DNA of 64,000 nt from Arbacia lixula (GCA_963669155.1 OZ022591.1:19071422-19135421), one strand, 5' to 3'. Numbered from the stretch's first letter, positions 46,201 to 57,870 are shown. Notes: generated by a model not told the origin, from the sequence alone. Translations and numbers: made by a program.

Positions 46201-46753
46201 TTAAAGGGTTTAAGTTCCCAGTAATCTATGTAAAAATATCCACTAAAACCGAATTTCACATTCGTTTGCCGCAATACAGTCTCATTTTGACGGAAATTTG
46301 AAAAAAACGCACGCCTCCAGTGATGCATGAGAAGTCAAAATGCCATGAATGCCAACGGCGTGAATGAAATAGTTTATTCACGCCGTTCAAACAATATGTT
46401 ACCAATGGGAGCCCCAAAGCTTGTCCGAGATGTGTCCGAGTAGCAACAACTAATAGATTCAAAGTGCATGCCATCCATTGAATCTGAATGACAAGATACA
46501 GGTGAATGCAATAACGTGTTCCTACGCAGTTAGGGGGAAAGTTGTGAATGCATTACGAAAATGGTCTATTGTTGACTTACGTACAATCTATGGCATTTTG
46601 ACTTCTCATACGTCACTAGAGGCATGCGTTTTTTTTTTCAACTTTCCGTCAAAATAAGACTTTATTGCGGCAAACAAATGTGAAATTTGTTTTTAGTGGA
46701 TAATTTTACATAGATTAGTGGGAACTTATTTTTCTAATTTAGTAAACCTTTAA
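46201..46753. mobile_element. complete long-TIR TTAA MITE (AGGGTTACTAAATTAG family), 553 bp
   Basis: TTAA on both sides. Arms of about 190 bp run inward from AGGGTTTAAG.. and ..TTAGTAAACCT, with GTGGATA, CAAACG/TTTGCCGC and GACTTCTCAT blocks. The core contains ATTCACGCCGTTCAAAC and ACTAATAGATTCAAAG. It lies in opposite orientation to the core at 51389-51927. TTAA targeting is typical of piggyBac-like elements. Confidence 0.8.
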
Positions 46754-47094
46754 TTTAGACAACCCAACATAACAATCCATGCAGAACATAAAGGTTTAAA
46801 GAAAATCCTGATATCAAGTCACTGTTGGGTTATTGTATGCTGATGGGATGCATCAACCTTGAAGTTACATTTCATAGAATATAAAGAATGAAAGAACTGT
46901 GGTTTTTCAAGAGCAAACACAGAAACTAAGCATGAATACCCACAAATTGCTCAATGCCACAAAATCTACAGAATAAAAAAACAAGCACAACTCAATACTA
47001 AAATAACTTGGATACTTGAAAGCATTTCTATCATAATAATTTTGTGAACAAATTGAAATCAATATGGTCTTCCTCTGCATCTGCTTGTTTTCTG

Positions 47095-47375
47095 TTAAAG
47101 GGATAGTTCACCCTGAGATTACAGAGGTTTCAATAAAGGCAGACACATGGAAGAAACATATTAGTTAAGGTTTGACAAAAATCTGTTGAAGGATAAGAAA
47201 GTTATGATCTTTTAAAGTTTGTGACCTCACATGCGAGGTGCTCTCCCATATGTTGTGTATAATTTTTTTCTCAAAAATGTGCGTTTTCTTAAAAAGATAT
47301 AGGCATCCTTTTACTTGTGCATTTGATACATCATTAGAAATACATGTTTACATACATAGGTGACCTATCCCTTAA
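47095..47375. mobile_element. AGGGATAGTTCACC-family TTAA MITE, 281 bp
   Basis: TTAAAGGGATAGTTCACCCT on the left and AGGTGACCTATCCCTTAA on the right. Landmarks are AAGAAACATATTAG, GGTTTGACAAAAATCTGTTG and CCCATATGTTGTGTA. Confidence 0.8.
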
Positions 47376-49671
47376 TGGAGTCAGACAGTAATGGAAATTA
47401 AAAAACATGTAATCAAGATTGCATTCCTTGTGAATAAATACACACATAAAAACATAAAGAGTTCAGAAGAGAAGTCATATTTGACAACTTACATGTGTGA
47501 TCAAAATGGAGATTCACAAGAGACCAAGTCCTCTGAGGACAGTCAGCCGATCCTCTTTCTCCAATAAACCCTCAGGATTGCTGGCCCATCAAATGATGTA
47601 CAACTCAACAGTCACACCAGATCGGTTCACTATCTGCAGTGTATTTCAGCTCAAGTGTGATAGCTCCATTATCTTCCGTATTCCTCAAGTTCATATGTCT
47701 AGTTGCCTTTCATTGCCAGTCTTCATCAGATCCTCTGACTGTGACGTAATATTATGCAACAACTCTGCCCCTCATGACCTATCTGTCTTTCTAGGATGTC
47801 TCGATAGAATTAAAATCCGTTCCTTTATGGTGATGAAATGGTCTTAAACAAAAGCCTGAAGAAACGAATGAACAAAAGAAGAGTTAGATTTGCCTTATGC
47901 AGTTATTTATATCAACACATTCACTTCGATTCCGACACAAAAGGCATGTCAGGCAACTGGCCTCATTCCAATGCAGAGTTCAATGTTTCCAATTGTATCA
48001 GACTTGTATCCTTCCTCAACACAAAACATTCTTGAAAGTGAAATACAAATTATGAAAATCCAGACGATGGGCACATGCAAACTAAAGTTCTATTGTCACT
48101 TAACGTTCCGTGCATCCAATATCACAGACCAATCTTACAAGCGAACTAGATGCAACTTAGGATCGGCAAAATTAAAATATATTCTGTAATATGAATGCCA
48201 CGCTTTGCAGAATCACAAGTTCCCAGCTCTGTTTTAAACTCTGTAAGTACATAATCAAAGAAGAGCTGTATATCTCACCAATATGGCTCCCACCCAAAGT
48301 CGAAAAACTGGCAATGGAAGTATATCAAGCTAGCCTTGCTCCTTCAAAATCTGATAAATATGCACATAATCACATGGCTACATGTTGATGCTCACTAGCT
48401 AAGCCAGTATGTCCCGCTGTGGATGTCACTGTAATGGAGCTGATGTTAGTCAGTCTGTTTAGCCGACGGTTTGACACCTATGCTCCTCTCCCACTTACCC
48501 TAACCTCCAGGATAACCAGGCATCTCACTCCATGGGTGGTGGGAGCAAGGCAACAAGAAGAATTCAGAGCCAATAAAAGAAGCAAACAAATTGTTTCCTT
48601 CTCTGTGAGGGCATGATTTTGCATAAGTTTAATAATTATTTCACTTCCTATTTTTTTCTTTAAAATCACTTTAAGGAGTCTATTACAAGCATTACCCAAA
48701 GAAATTTGAAATTGTATTTTTTCTTAATCAGATGATTATTCGATAAATGCTTTGCTAAGGAGTTTATCTGGTCATCAATAGTTTATCTGGTTATCACTGT
48801 CATATTTCTAATTACAGATTATTTTATGTCTGAAGTGCTTGCATACAATTCCACATGCTCATGTTTGTGCAGAAGAGAGGGGGGCGAAGTCCCCTGGAGC
48901 CCCCTCCCTTTGTCTAAACCCATTCTCTCATATGTTCCATCAATTTCCTGTCAACGCCCTGGCGGCTATGTCAAGTAGACTTTCCCTCCACTCAACAGCC
49001 TGTACTTCTGGTTCTCAAATTTCGGCATTTACAGGGTATGTTCAGATTACTAAAAATCAATCATTAAAATACCTTCATTTAAATCGTATCCTGTTTAAAT
49101 GCAGAAACTACACTTTATTTGTTTTATCTCTACCTTTCCCCCTTTCTCTCTCTACCCCCCCCCCCCCCCCCCGCTCCCCTTCTTTCTTTCTCCCTCCCTT
49201 ACCCTCTCCTCTCTCTCTCTGTTTATGTTTTATCCATTAATGCTTTATGCTTGAATCTCATATTTCTGTTGATCCCACTCCAGTGCGTACCTAAAAAAAA
49301 AATAAACCATCATATTACAAATATCCAATAAAATTACATGGACCAGAATATCAGAAATTCAACTGAAAAGAAACTACCTTTATTACATTTTGTGCATTAT
49401 TGCTAGATTAAGTCTTCAATTTTCATATAAATCATTATGCATCATCCCAGAAAGAAGAAGAATAACTTCATTCTATTTCAACAGTATTTATTACACAGAC
49501 CACCATCCTTTTTCTCTCTAGTACAAATTAAAATTCAATATTCATGGAGTTATAATATCTTCCCTCTCATAAAACATGAATATATTCACACTTTGACTTG
49601 ATGACCGCAATGTCACCTCTCCTGTCCATACCACCTACTACCATGCTCTGTAGCCGAGTCCCTCTCAGATA
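47376..49671. other. no gene accepted
   Basis: The frames at 47497-47847 and 48191-48388 are open but have no supporting splice sites or family features. C18 lies at 49155-49172 inside CT-rich sequence at about 49130-49225. Confidence 0.35.
49155..49172. repeat. C18 homopolymer
   Basis: Eighteen consecutive C. Confidence 0.95.
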
Positions 49672-50033
49672 TTAAAGGGATAGTACACCCTGCAATTAAG
49701 TTGGTTTCAATAAAAGCAGAAACGTGATAGAAACATATTAGTGACAGTTTGATGAAAATACGTCAAAGGATACGAAAGTTACAATTACTTGAAGTTCTGA
49801 TTTTGTGACGTCATGTGCAAGATGCTCTTCTATATGTTGTGTTCTATTTATTTTGAAAATTTTGATTTTCTCAAAAGGATATGCATCATTTTACCTCTGC
49901 ATTCACAAAATTGAAATTTCACATTTCTTTCTTATCCTTTGGTGGATTTTCATCAAACCTTCACTCTTATGGTTCTTTCATGTTTTTGCTTTGATTAAAA
50001 CCAACTTAATTTCAGGGTGGACTATTCCTTTAA
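49672..50033. mobile_element. AGGGATAGTTCACC-family TTAA MITE, 362 bp
   Basis: TTAAAGGGATAGTACACCCT on the left. CAGGGTGGACTATTCCTTTAA on the right is close to its inverse. The arm carries TTTTGTGACGTCATGTGC, including a CRE palindrome at 49806-49813. Confidence 0.85.
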
Positions 50034-50063
50034 TGAGATACTTCAATATTCCATGGTATCATA

Positions 50064-50504
50064 AGCCCCGTTCATATCCCATAATGAATATATTCCCGCT
50101 ATCATTAACGATGCATGTCGGTAAGAAAGTTTCCAGCAAGCCTATAAAAACACCCTTTATATACACAAAAAATGTAATTTTGCAGTGTTTTGGCTCGCTG
50201 GACTAGCTATGATGACATGTTATGCTGACCCATATTAGCATTGCAATTACCGAATCACATGCTACAGCATGATGCACAACTTGCAATTTTTACAACTATT
50301 TTGCGGACGTAGTTAATAACAATCGCTTACCGCCATACTGCAGTATTTTTACTAGGTCTCCAAAACAAGTGGAAAAAAGATTAAGCAAACATTGCATTAT
50401 TTGAGCAATTCCCCTTCATAAATGCAGTCATCCATCATGCATCAGCAAAATTGCTGCAAATGCAGCGCTTATTTTGCAGATAGGTGGTGTATATGAGCGG
50501 GGTT
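50064..50504. mobile_element. AGCCCCGTTCATAT-type MITE, copy 2 of 2
   Basis: AGCCCCGTTCATATCCCATA on the left and GTATATGAGCGGGGTT on the right are inverted. ACGATGCATGTCGGTAAGAA and CAGATAGGTGGTGTATATGA parallel the copy at 15353. Confidence 0.65.
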
Positions 50505-51204
50505 ACAGAGTCATTCAGGTCCTCGGATACTTGGTTCATTACAGACCTTATATCACAAGTCATTTCAGGTTCTTTGTGTTGTGTTTTGATGGAAGGGGTA
50601 TATAACAGTTATAGATGTTGGTATGTTAGATCTATTTTACAAAAGGAATCTTTGTTTTAATGAAAAAGTACTAGCATTCTTGTGAACAAAAAGACTCAAT
50701 CAAAATTCGCTCCGTTCCATCATATATGTTTAGGAAACATTTTATTCTACAAAAAAATGAAGTTGCCAATATCTGATTTAAGAGAGGTAATCAATCAACT
50801 TAGGATATTATTTTACTCTTTATGGGTGAAGTCTGGTATCATTACACCACGCCATAAAACAGTGACATCATTAACCTGAAAATCAAAATTCAAATTTCAT
50901 CAAATTGACAATATCTTTCAATGTTGTGCTGGTATATATGAAATCCAATTGTCTCACTGAATTTCTGCTATCACAATGACACTACCAATGCATACAATTT
51001 TGTTAGACATTTGATAACACAAAGAGTAGTTTTGAGATCAAGTTAACGAAATATGAAACTTAACAGTGACGTACGATTATATTCAAATTGCAAAATGAAG
51101 TTGAAGCTAGCAATGAAATTTTCTATTTGCCCCTTTAATCATATCTTAGCACAAACATGACAAGAAATGTTCTTATATCAAAGTGACCATGATAATGACA
51201 CAGT
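50505..51204. other. no gene recognised
   Basis: AT-rich. Part may belong to the element that ends at 51392, whose left end I cannot place. Confidence 0.35.
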
Positions 51205-51392
51205 GTACTAGACTATCATTTTTAGATGACCCGTCACAAATTAATTTCAAAATCATGATTAGAATCATGATTCAAATCATGACTCTGGCGACAGTCACAT
51301 GAACGCAACCTTAAACCACCTTTGATAAAAGCGCGTGTGCCTCCCTACTTATTAAATGTCATTACTCAGCAAAAGGGACACACTGCCTTTAA
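51205..51392. mobile_element. 3' part of an AAAGACAGGGT-family MITE
   Basis: TTTTTAGATGACCCGTCAC matches TTTTTAGATGACCCAACAG near 52900. The right end AGCAAAAGGGACACACTGCC then TTTAA is the family terminus and shares its TTAA with the next element. Confidence 0.6.
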
Positions 51393-51927
51393 AGGGTTAC
51401 TAAATTAGAAAAATAAGTTCACACTAATCTATGTAAAATTATCTACTAAAAACGAATTTCATATTTGTTTGCCGCAAGAAGTCTTATTTTGATGAAAATT
51501 TGAATAAGTGCACGCCTCCAGTGACATCAGAGAAGTAAAAATGCCATAGATAGACCATTTTCGTAATGTATTCACAACTTTCCCCCTAACTGTGTAGTAA
51601 TGCATTATTGCATTCACCTGTATCTTGTCATTCAGATTCAATGGAAGGAATGCACTTTGAATCTATTAGTTGTTGCTACTCGGACAAACCTCGGACAAGC
51701 TTTGGGGTTCCGTAAGGTATTGTTTGAACGGCGTGAATAAAATATTTTATTCACGCCATTGGCATTGTTGGCATTTTGACTTCTCTGATGTCACTGGAGG
51801 CGTGCATTTTTTCAAATTTTCATCAAAATTACACTTTATTGCGGCTAACGAATGTGAAATTCGTTTTTAGTGGATAATTTGACATAGATTAGTGTTAACT
51901 TATTTTTCTAATTTAATAACCCTTTAA
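51389..51927. mobile_element. complete long-TIR TTAA MITE, 539 bp with both TTAA
   Basis: TTAAAGGGTTACTAAATTAG on the left and CTAATTTAATAACCCTTTAA on the right, with arms of about 170-190 bp. The core carries ACTAATAG-like and ATTCACGCCATTGG words shared with 46201-46753. The 66-codon frame at 51670 is also seen in that copy only because the DNA is repeated. Confidence 0.85.
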
Positions 51928-52425
51928 AGGAATAGTTCACCATGAGCCTGGGGTTAGGTTTGTTTCAATAAAAGCAGAAACAGGAAAGAAACATATCAGT
52001 GAAGGTTTGACAAACTTCTGTCAAAGGATAAGACAGATACAATTTATTAGAATTTCAATTTTGTGATGTCATGTGCGAGATGCTCTCCAATATGTTGTGT
52101 GCTGTATGATTCCATAAATTTCTCTTTTTCTGTTTTTGAGGAAGGTTTTTTCCCCTTAGAGACTTGTGTGTGAAAGTGTGTTTCTAATGACGTATCAAAT
52201 GTACAGGTACATGTAAAATGCTGCATATCCTTTAGAGAAAATAAAAGGTTTCAACAAATATTGTACACAACATATGGGAAAGCATCTCGCACATGACGTC
52301 ACAAAATCAAAATTTTAAAAGATCATAACTTTCTTATTCTTTGACAGACTTTCATCAAACCTTCACTAATAATTCTTTCATGTTTCTGCTTTAATTGACA
52401 CCAACCTGCCTTTAGGGTGGCCTCA
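51924..52425. mobile_element. AGGGATAGTTCACC-family MITE, about 500 bp
   Basis: TTAAAGGAATAGTTCACCAT on the left shares TTAA with the previous element. The right arm (ACAACATATGGGAAAGCATC, ACATGACGTCACAAAATC, TTTCTGCTTTAATTG) is the inverse of the left arm. The right terminus is decayed around GGGTGGCC. Confidence 0.75.
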
Positions 52426-52633
52426 AAGACAGACCTCAGCAGAGTATGAACATGCTCATTGTTCACCTCCTGATCAACAATGAGTAAGGTATGCACAATG
52501 GGAGTGTTCCTACTGCTGCTATATATTACCACTAATCAAAAAATACAAAGTGAAGGAAATCAGAGGGAAATATGTGGGGAAACCCCTCAAAGGTACACTA
52601 TTTTGTTTTGTTGGCAGCCTTACCAAATCCTGT

Positions 52634-53096
52634 TTAAAGAGTGAGTAACCCTTTGGCAGGTCTTTTTTCTTAAAAAAATGGAAGGAAATAGTGCATAAGA
52701 TCTTCCCTTACAATATCACAAACTAGAAACTGACATTAAGCATCACATCAAATCAATGACATTGATCGCCAGCTTCAGGGGATGATTTTGACAACCCATC
52801 CAAAACCTCCTCAAAATCTAGTGATCAATAAAATTGATTTAATGTGATGTTCAAATGAAGAAAAGGATGCCTTGAGGGTCTACAGATACCAGACTAAATT
52901 TTTAGATGACCCAACAGAAAATTATTTCATTGACCTGTCTGTACTGCCTAATACACACTCCTTTCAGGTGATTTTTTAGTTCCTTCATTCAGAGGGAAGT
53001 ATGAATATTTTGCTATATTCTGTGGTACTTACTCACTTTTTTATAAATAAAATATGAAGTTGTGTAAATACTGCCAAATGGGTACTCTACCTTTAA
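52634..53096. mobile_element. complete AAAGACAGGGT-family TTAA MITE, 463 bp
   Basis: TTAAAGAGTGAGTAACCCTT then TGGCAG on the left. CTGCCAAATGGGTACTCTAC then CTTTAA on the right. It contains the reference interior blocks used to recognise partial copies. Confidence 0.7.
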
Positions 53097-53311
53097 ATTG
53101 TTTCTTTATTTTGTCCTTCCATTTGTGGAATTTTCCGGATCGTTCTAAATCCCGTATTTTCTTTTGTGTTGTTGCCAAACAATGGTATGCCATGCTCATT
53201 GTGGCTGTAATGGGCTATGCCCCAGGATGTGTGTCGTGTATGAAGGGAACGTGGCTTAGGAATTGCACAATCTCCATACTACCATAGGTTCAAGGCTGTG
53301 GGAAGCATGAG

Positions 53312-53442
53312 CACAACCATGTCTGGTCACATCTATGTCTGGTAGCAAAGACTATGCCCTACCCCACTGTGAGAGGGGAAAGCGAGTGAGGAGAGGGCAT
53401 AGTCTTCGCTACGAGACACAGTTGTTAGCAGACTCGGTTGTG
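53312..53442. mobile_element. 131-bp hairpin element
   Basis: CACAACCATGTCTGG pairs with the inverse of CAGACTCGGTTGTG. Inner arms TGTCTGGTAGCAAAGACTAT and its near inverse (AGGGCATAGTCTTCGCTACG, then AGACA) lie at 53336-53365 and 53389-53418. Confidence 0.65.
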
Positions 53443-53536
53443 TTTATGCATTCCACACGTGCAGCCTATACAGCTAGGGCCAGAACAAATGTTTCACTAG
53501 ATCAAAGGTACAAACACACAATAGTCATTTTGCAGG

Positions 53537-53771
53537 TACACTCCAGCTCAAAGGAATTGGCATAGGGAAAGAGAAAGGGAAGAAAGGGAAGGAGCCGCCT
53601 TTTTAAAACCATGGTATATTTTGTCCAGTTCAGCATGAAACATGATGCTTTTTAGGCTACAGCATCATGTTTCATGCTGAACTGGAGAAAATATACCACG
53701 GTTTAAAACTGCGGCTCCTTCCCTTTCTTCCCTTTTCCTTTCATATGCCAATTTCTTTAAACTGTTGTGTA
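53537..53771. mobile_element. foldback MITE, copy 4 of 4
   Basis: 235 bp from TACACTCCAGCTCAAAGG to AACTGTTGTGTA, with the full central arms and loop as in copy 2. Confidence 0.85.
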
Positions 53772-54619
53772 TGTTCTATTGACCTCCAATCCGTAAACAT
53801 ATTTCTCTGTATACATGACAATCAGTCAAGTATGATGGTAATGATGGTTCCTTCCTATGGGAACTATTGTGGGATCTAAATCCGGCCTACATCATGCCTA
53901 CATCACTGTGCAGCACAGTGCAGGGCAACCATGCATTCCCCACAGCTTAAACTTGACACAATATCTCCACAATAGGGAATAGAAAGGGGCTGACCCAAAC
54001 CAAGGCACTTCCAAGAAGCCCTTTTCTCTTAGTACTTTCACCCCTGCATTCTGGTTGCTCTGAAAACCAGAAACATTGTCCATACAAGCATGCAGACATG
54101 ATCAATCACACAGTGCGATGAACCCGTACACCACCAAGCAAATTCCCAGATATCAAAGAGTCTTAAGACATCATCGTTGGAAGTATATATGTCTTCTATA
54201 TATTTGACGGTAGGTTATCCCACTCTTTACTTAAGTGTGGTTTCCATTTGCTCCCTCTTTAAATATTTTTTTTCCTTAATGCTAATTGAATAGCCATTCA
54301 GTTTTACTGACACTTAAAATTCTTGGTGGAATACCCAAGTTTTGTATTATATGTATCATTAATAATTAACTCTCTTCCAAAGCTATGAAACATTTTATGT
54401 ATTGTATTGCACTCATAAAATCTAACCTTGCATTAGATATAACACTAATTTTGATGACACATTATTATCCAGTGGAAGAGAAAATGCAGTATCACATCAA
54501 GGGAAAATTATTATTCTTAAATACCTACCTCATCTGTATCGAATTCAGTGAGTATAACATACCCACATAGGTTACAAAAATCACACTATCTCTTCTCTAA
54601 ATGGACAAGATGATCTCAC
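53772..54619. other. no feature recognised
   Basis: AT-rich, unique-looking sequence. Confidence 0.4.
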
Positions 54620-54729
54620 CTTTCATGTTCAGAGCCATCTATACACAGGAGTTTGGCATTCGTTTCAAAAGGGAGCAACATGGCGCATGTTGCTTTGTTG
54701 GGCAAGCAGATCACAAAAGAATATGCGCC
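54620..54729 (-). CDS. weak candidate exon, 110 nt
   Basis: On the minus strand the segment begins right after a TATCATTAG acceptor-like site and ends at ATGAAAG|GTGAGA. One frame is open for 36 codons plus 2 nt, starting GAYSFVICLPNKATCAMLLP. It enters in phase 0, the phase in which the 60873-60984 exon leaves, and leaves in the phase that the 16547-16649 candidate needs. The acceptor has a poor pyrimidine tract. No family recognised. Confidence 0.28.
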
Positions 54730-54793
54730 CTAATGATACCTACTCAAACTAAGTTGGCCACACTCTGTGTGTAGATGGGCTCTGCTATGCCCC

Positions 54794-55016
54794 AACAGAC
54801 CATTTTCATAATGTATACATTCATAACTTCTAACTGCGTAGAAATGTGGTTTTAGGTTCACCTGTATTTTGTAATTCAGTTTCAATGGGTGGAACGCACT
54901 CTGAATCTATTAGTTGTTGCTCCTTGGACAAACTTTGGACAAGCTTTGGCTAACCATTAAGAACATTTTGCTTGAACGACATGCATAAAATTTGCATACA
55001 TTACTGAAATGGTCTC
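54794..55016. mobile_element. core fragment of the long-TIR TTAA MITE
   Basis: AGACCATTTTCATAATGTAT, GGTTCACCTGTATTTTGTA, CTGAATCTATTAGTTGTTGC and GGACAAGCTTTGG follow the order in 51540-51710. Both arms are missing. Confidence 0.65.
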
Positions 55017-56058
55017 TAGCTGTTGCCAACACAGGTCACATGAAGTGGAGCCTGAACCACTCAATGAGAAGAATAATCAATTTTCTGGCAATCAATGAAA
55101 TGATTGATGCAACCACACAACAGCAGTATACCTCAAGGGCACCAGCTGCATTGCACCAGACATTCATTAGTGAACAATACATCAAAACGGCTTGACAACC
55201 TCACACCCATGATTACTTTAATGCTACGGTATGTGATTCTTAGTCTTTATTCAACACATTTTATACGTTTTAATTTGATGAACAGCAATATTTCCTACAA
55301 ACATTGTCTAGTCTCCTGAGTGCATCCACCATGATTCATGTACCTAGCCTTGATTTCAGGCTCTAGGACATGGCTAATTTATACTTCAAAATAAATAGTC
55401 TAGTACTCACAAGACAAGTCACTCTTTCATTCTTCACTTTTTTCCCTGTTTGGGTGAGCCGGGAGAAGGAATTGAGAATGGTTAGTCTACTGCAGCCAGA
55501 CCTGTTTTTTAAATATTGTAGTACGGATTAAAAATGCCCAACAGCCTGGAAATTAGGCTACACTGTACTATGCACCTCTATCCCCCCTCCCCCCCCCCCC
55601 TCTTTCTCTCACTCCTAAAACATTCAAAGAAGGATAGCCTACGTAACATAGTCTCTGTCTCTAAACTTAGTTGTGCTAACATTGGTAAAAGTGATAAAAG
55701 AGAAGGAGGAACATACAAGCTAGAACCAAGACTATTTTTGTGTGTGTGCAAAAGGAAAAACAGATTAATTTCATTTTGAACATGCATGTCCCCAGCCATG
55801 GATTTAATTTGATTTCTTGCTAGGAGGCTGCTATTGCAGGAACCTAGCTGTAGGCAGATAGTCTTTGTCCTTACACATATCCATCAATCTTCTGCGGTGG
55901 ATCGGAAGCAAGCATATACATGAGATTATCATATTCATGATACGGTTTATGAGGTAGGTTGGGAAATATTACCACACAATCGCTCCAATTACAGGCTGCT
56001 GTCTAGTTCATTATAGATGCTCTGTTGTACTATGGCTATAAATTCATATTTTTCATGT
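55017..56058. other. no gene recognised
   Basis: C12 lies at 55589-55600. The rest is unremarkable. Confidence 0.4.
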
Positions 56059-56105
56059 CTCTCTCTCTATCTCTCCCCTTTCTCTCTCTCTCTCTCTCTC
56101 TCTCT
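56059..56105. repeat. (CT)n microsatellite
   Basis: Nearly pure CT on the plus strand. Further CT patches follow near 56168-56184. Confidence 0.9.
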
Positions 56106-56459
56106 GCTTGTATATACGTGCATCTGTCTTTACTCCTTTCCATAATTCATTAACAATCCCCTTCCTTTCTCTCTCTCTCTCTCCCAAACTGTATCTCTTA
56201 CCCCTTTCTGAGTATATATGTGCATATATCTGTCTATATTTCTATAAGTCTTTCTGAAAGCTCCTATCTTTCTCTTTTTATCTTTCCCTTATACTATACT
56301 GTCAGTTGAAATGCCCCTTCATTCTCTTTAACCCTTTTCTTTCCACAATTCTCTCTTTCTCCTTCTCAATCTATATCTACCCTCCCACCCACACATACAC
56401 ACACACTTAAATAACTCCCTGCCTCTAACCATAGTAGATTGAACACTAAAATAAATCAC

Positions 56460-56498
<39 letters not shown>

Positions 56499-56502
56499 TC
56501 TC
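56460..56502. repeat. (CT)n microsatellite
   Basis: About 20 CT units. Confidence 0.95.
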
Positions 56503-56588
56503 TTCATGTTTCCTTCTTTGATATTGTGTTTCTCCTTCATACCATCATATTATTTCTCCCCTCCACAAGTACATATTCCCTATAGGTA

Positions 56589-57138
56589 CATCTTCATTAG
56601 CCCAATCTGACAAAATAGTGAGCTACATGTAGTTTGCTGATCTGGGAAACTAGCCTGAAGTTGTAACGTAATCACATCTTCGTTAGCTCAAAACTCACAC
56701 TGCGTAAAAACTCGGGCTGCATAAATTAGCTGTTTACGCATGCGCAGAGTGCCACTGAAATGGGCTACGGCTTGAAAAAGATTTTACACACACTTCAGGC
56801 TGTGAGCTCGCCCTCATACATGTATACAGGCCTCACAAAAACAATGCCTCAGCTGTTCAATGTGCTCAGGAGCACGCTGATGCATGATGGGATCAAGAAA
56901 GTTTCAGGCTAATGAAGACACTGCAAAATAGCGAGCTAGTTCGCCAATTAGCTCACTATTTGACAATCTAGCCCAGGATTTCTTGGGAAAGTTCCTCAAC
57001 CAAATAGCTAGTTGTTTTGCCATATCTGGCTATAAAGACAAAAATAACTAGTTATATCATGATCTGGCTAGCTATTTCATGATCTGGCTGTCTATTTTGA
57101 TCATGAAATAGCTAGCTATTTCGCCACATCGGGCTAAT
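56589..57138. mobile_element. GCTAGC-family MITE, 550 bp
   Basis: ATCTTCATTAGCCCAATCTG on the left and CGCCACATCGGGCTAAT on the right are inverted. AATAGCTAGCTATTTCG lies near the right end. GGCTAATGAAGACACTG in the middle suggests a nested or iterated end. TTTACGCATGCGCAG is an NRF1-like word. Confidence 0.65.
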
Positions 57139-57424
57139 TTCAATCTACTCTCTCCATCTTTATTTGTGTCTTCTCTTGTTCATCTTGTTGTTTTTTTCCT
57201 TTCCATTCCTTACTCTTTCAATCAATCAGCCCATTCAGTGACCACGCAAACATCAATTACAGAGGAATAAGAAAATAAGTATAAACATACAATTAAAAGA
57301 TCAGCACACCAATCGACAAACAAGTAGATAAATAAATCATTCAATCAAGTTACATAAAATTAGGCATTTCATGACCTGTGGCATATAATTGTATACAAAC
57401 TAAATAGCATTGTTGTGATCTGCT

Positions 57425-57568
57425 AACGGTATCTGAACTGTGTCTCCTAGGGTAAATGTATAAAGATAGACAAGCGTAATAACTGGGAGGGGCATGACTT
57501 ACGGGCTGAGTGAGCAGGCCGCGCCCCCCTGGTAGCACTGGTAAACGGTATCTGAACTGTGTCTCCTA
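57425..57568. repeat. 25-bp exact direct repeat, 119 bp apart
   Basis: AACGGTATCTGAACTGTGTC then TCCTA occurs at 57425-57449 and 57544-57568. The second copy lies within the start-codon exon. The first lies in its presumed intron after an acceptor-like TTTACCCTAG (minus strand). Confidence 0.95.
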
Positions 57569-57618
57569 CTCTTCCCTCCTCCTCCTCCTCCATGGTTGAA
57601 GTCATAGGAGCCAGACAT
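57503..57618 (-). CDS. candidate first coding exon
   Basis: On the minus strand an ATG at 57618 in fair context (TAGCCATGT), with an in-frame upstream TGA, opens 38 codons plus 2 nt. It ends at the donor CAGCCC|GTAAGT. The peptide starts MSGSYDFNHGGGGGGKSRRH and continues SSDTVYQC..GGAACSLSP. RRHSSD looks like a basophilic kinase site. The last codon is split CC|N, so Pro follows whatever exon comes next. The 5' leader contains a minisatellite. No family recognised. Confidence 0.5.
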
Positions 57619-57649
57619 GGCTACAACCCTGGCTCATCCACCAACAGAG

Positions 57650-57870
57650 ATCCCACAGAGTTGATCCACTAGCAGATAATCCCACAGAGCAGATGATCCC
57701 ACAGAGCAGATAATCCCTCAGCAAATAATCCCACAGAACAGATGATCCCACAGCAGATAATCCCTCAGCAGATGATCCCACAGCACAGATGATCCACAGA
57801 ACAGATAATCCCACAGCAGATAATCCGTCAGCAGATAATCCCCCAGGCAGATAACTCCACAGAACCTGAG
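57650..57870. repeat. minisatellite of CAGATAATCCCACAG units
   Basis: About a dozen imperfect 15-20-bp units (AGCAGATAATCCCTC, AGCAGATGATCCCAC). On the minus strand it lies just upstream of the candidate start codon. Confidence 0.85.

Noticed and set aside
47497-47847. 116-codon plus-strand frame
   Set aside because: Non-repetitive, but without convincing splice sites, start context or family similarity. Frames of this length are expected by chance in 64 kb read six ways.
51670-51870. Similar small frames at 51670 and on the minus strand at 46256-46474
   Set aside because: The peptides resemble each other only because both lie in the same MITE family core. No sign of selection.
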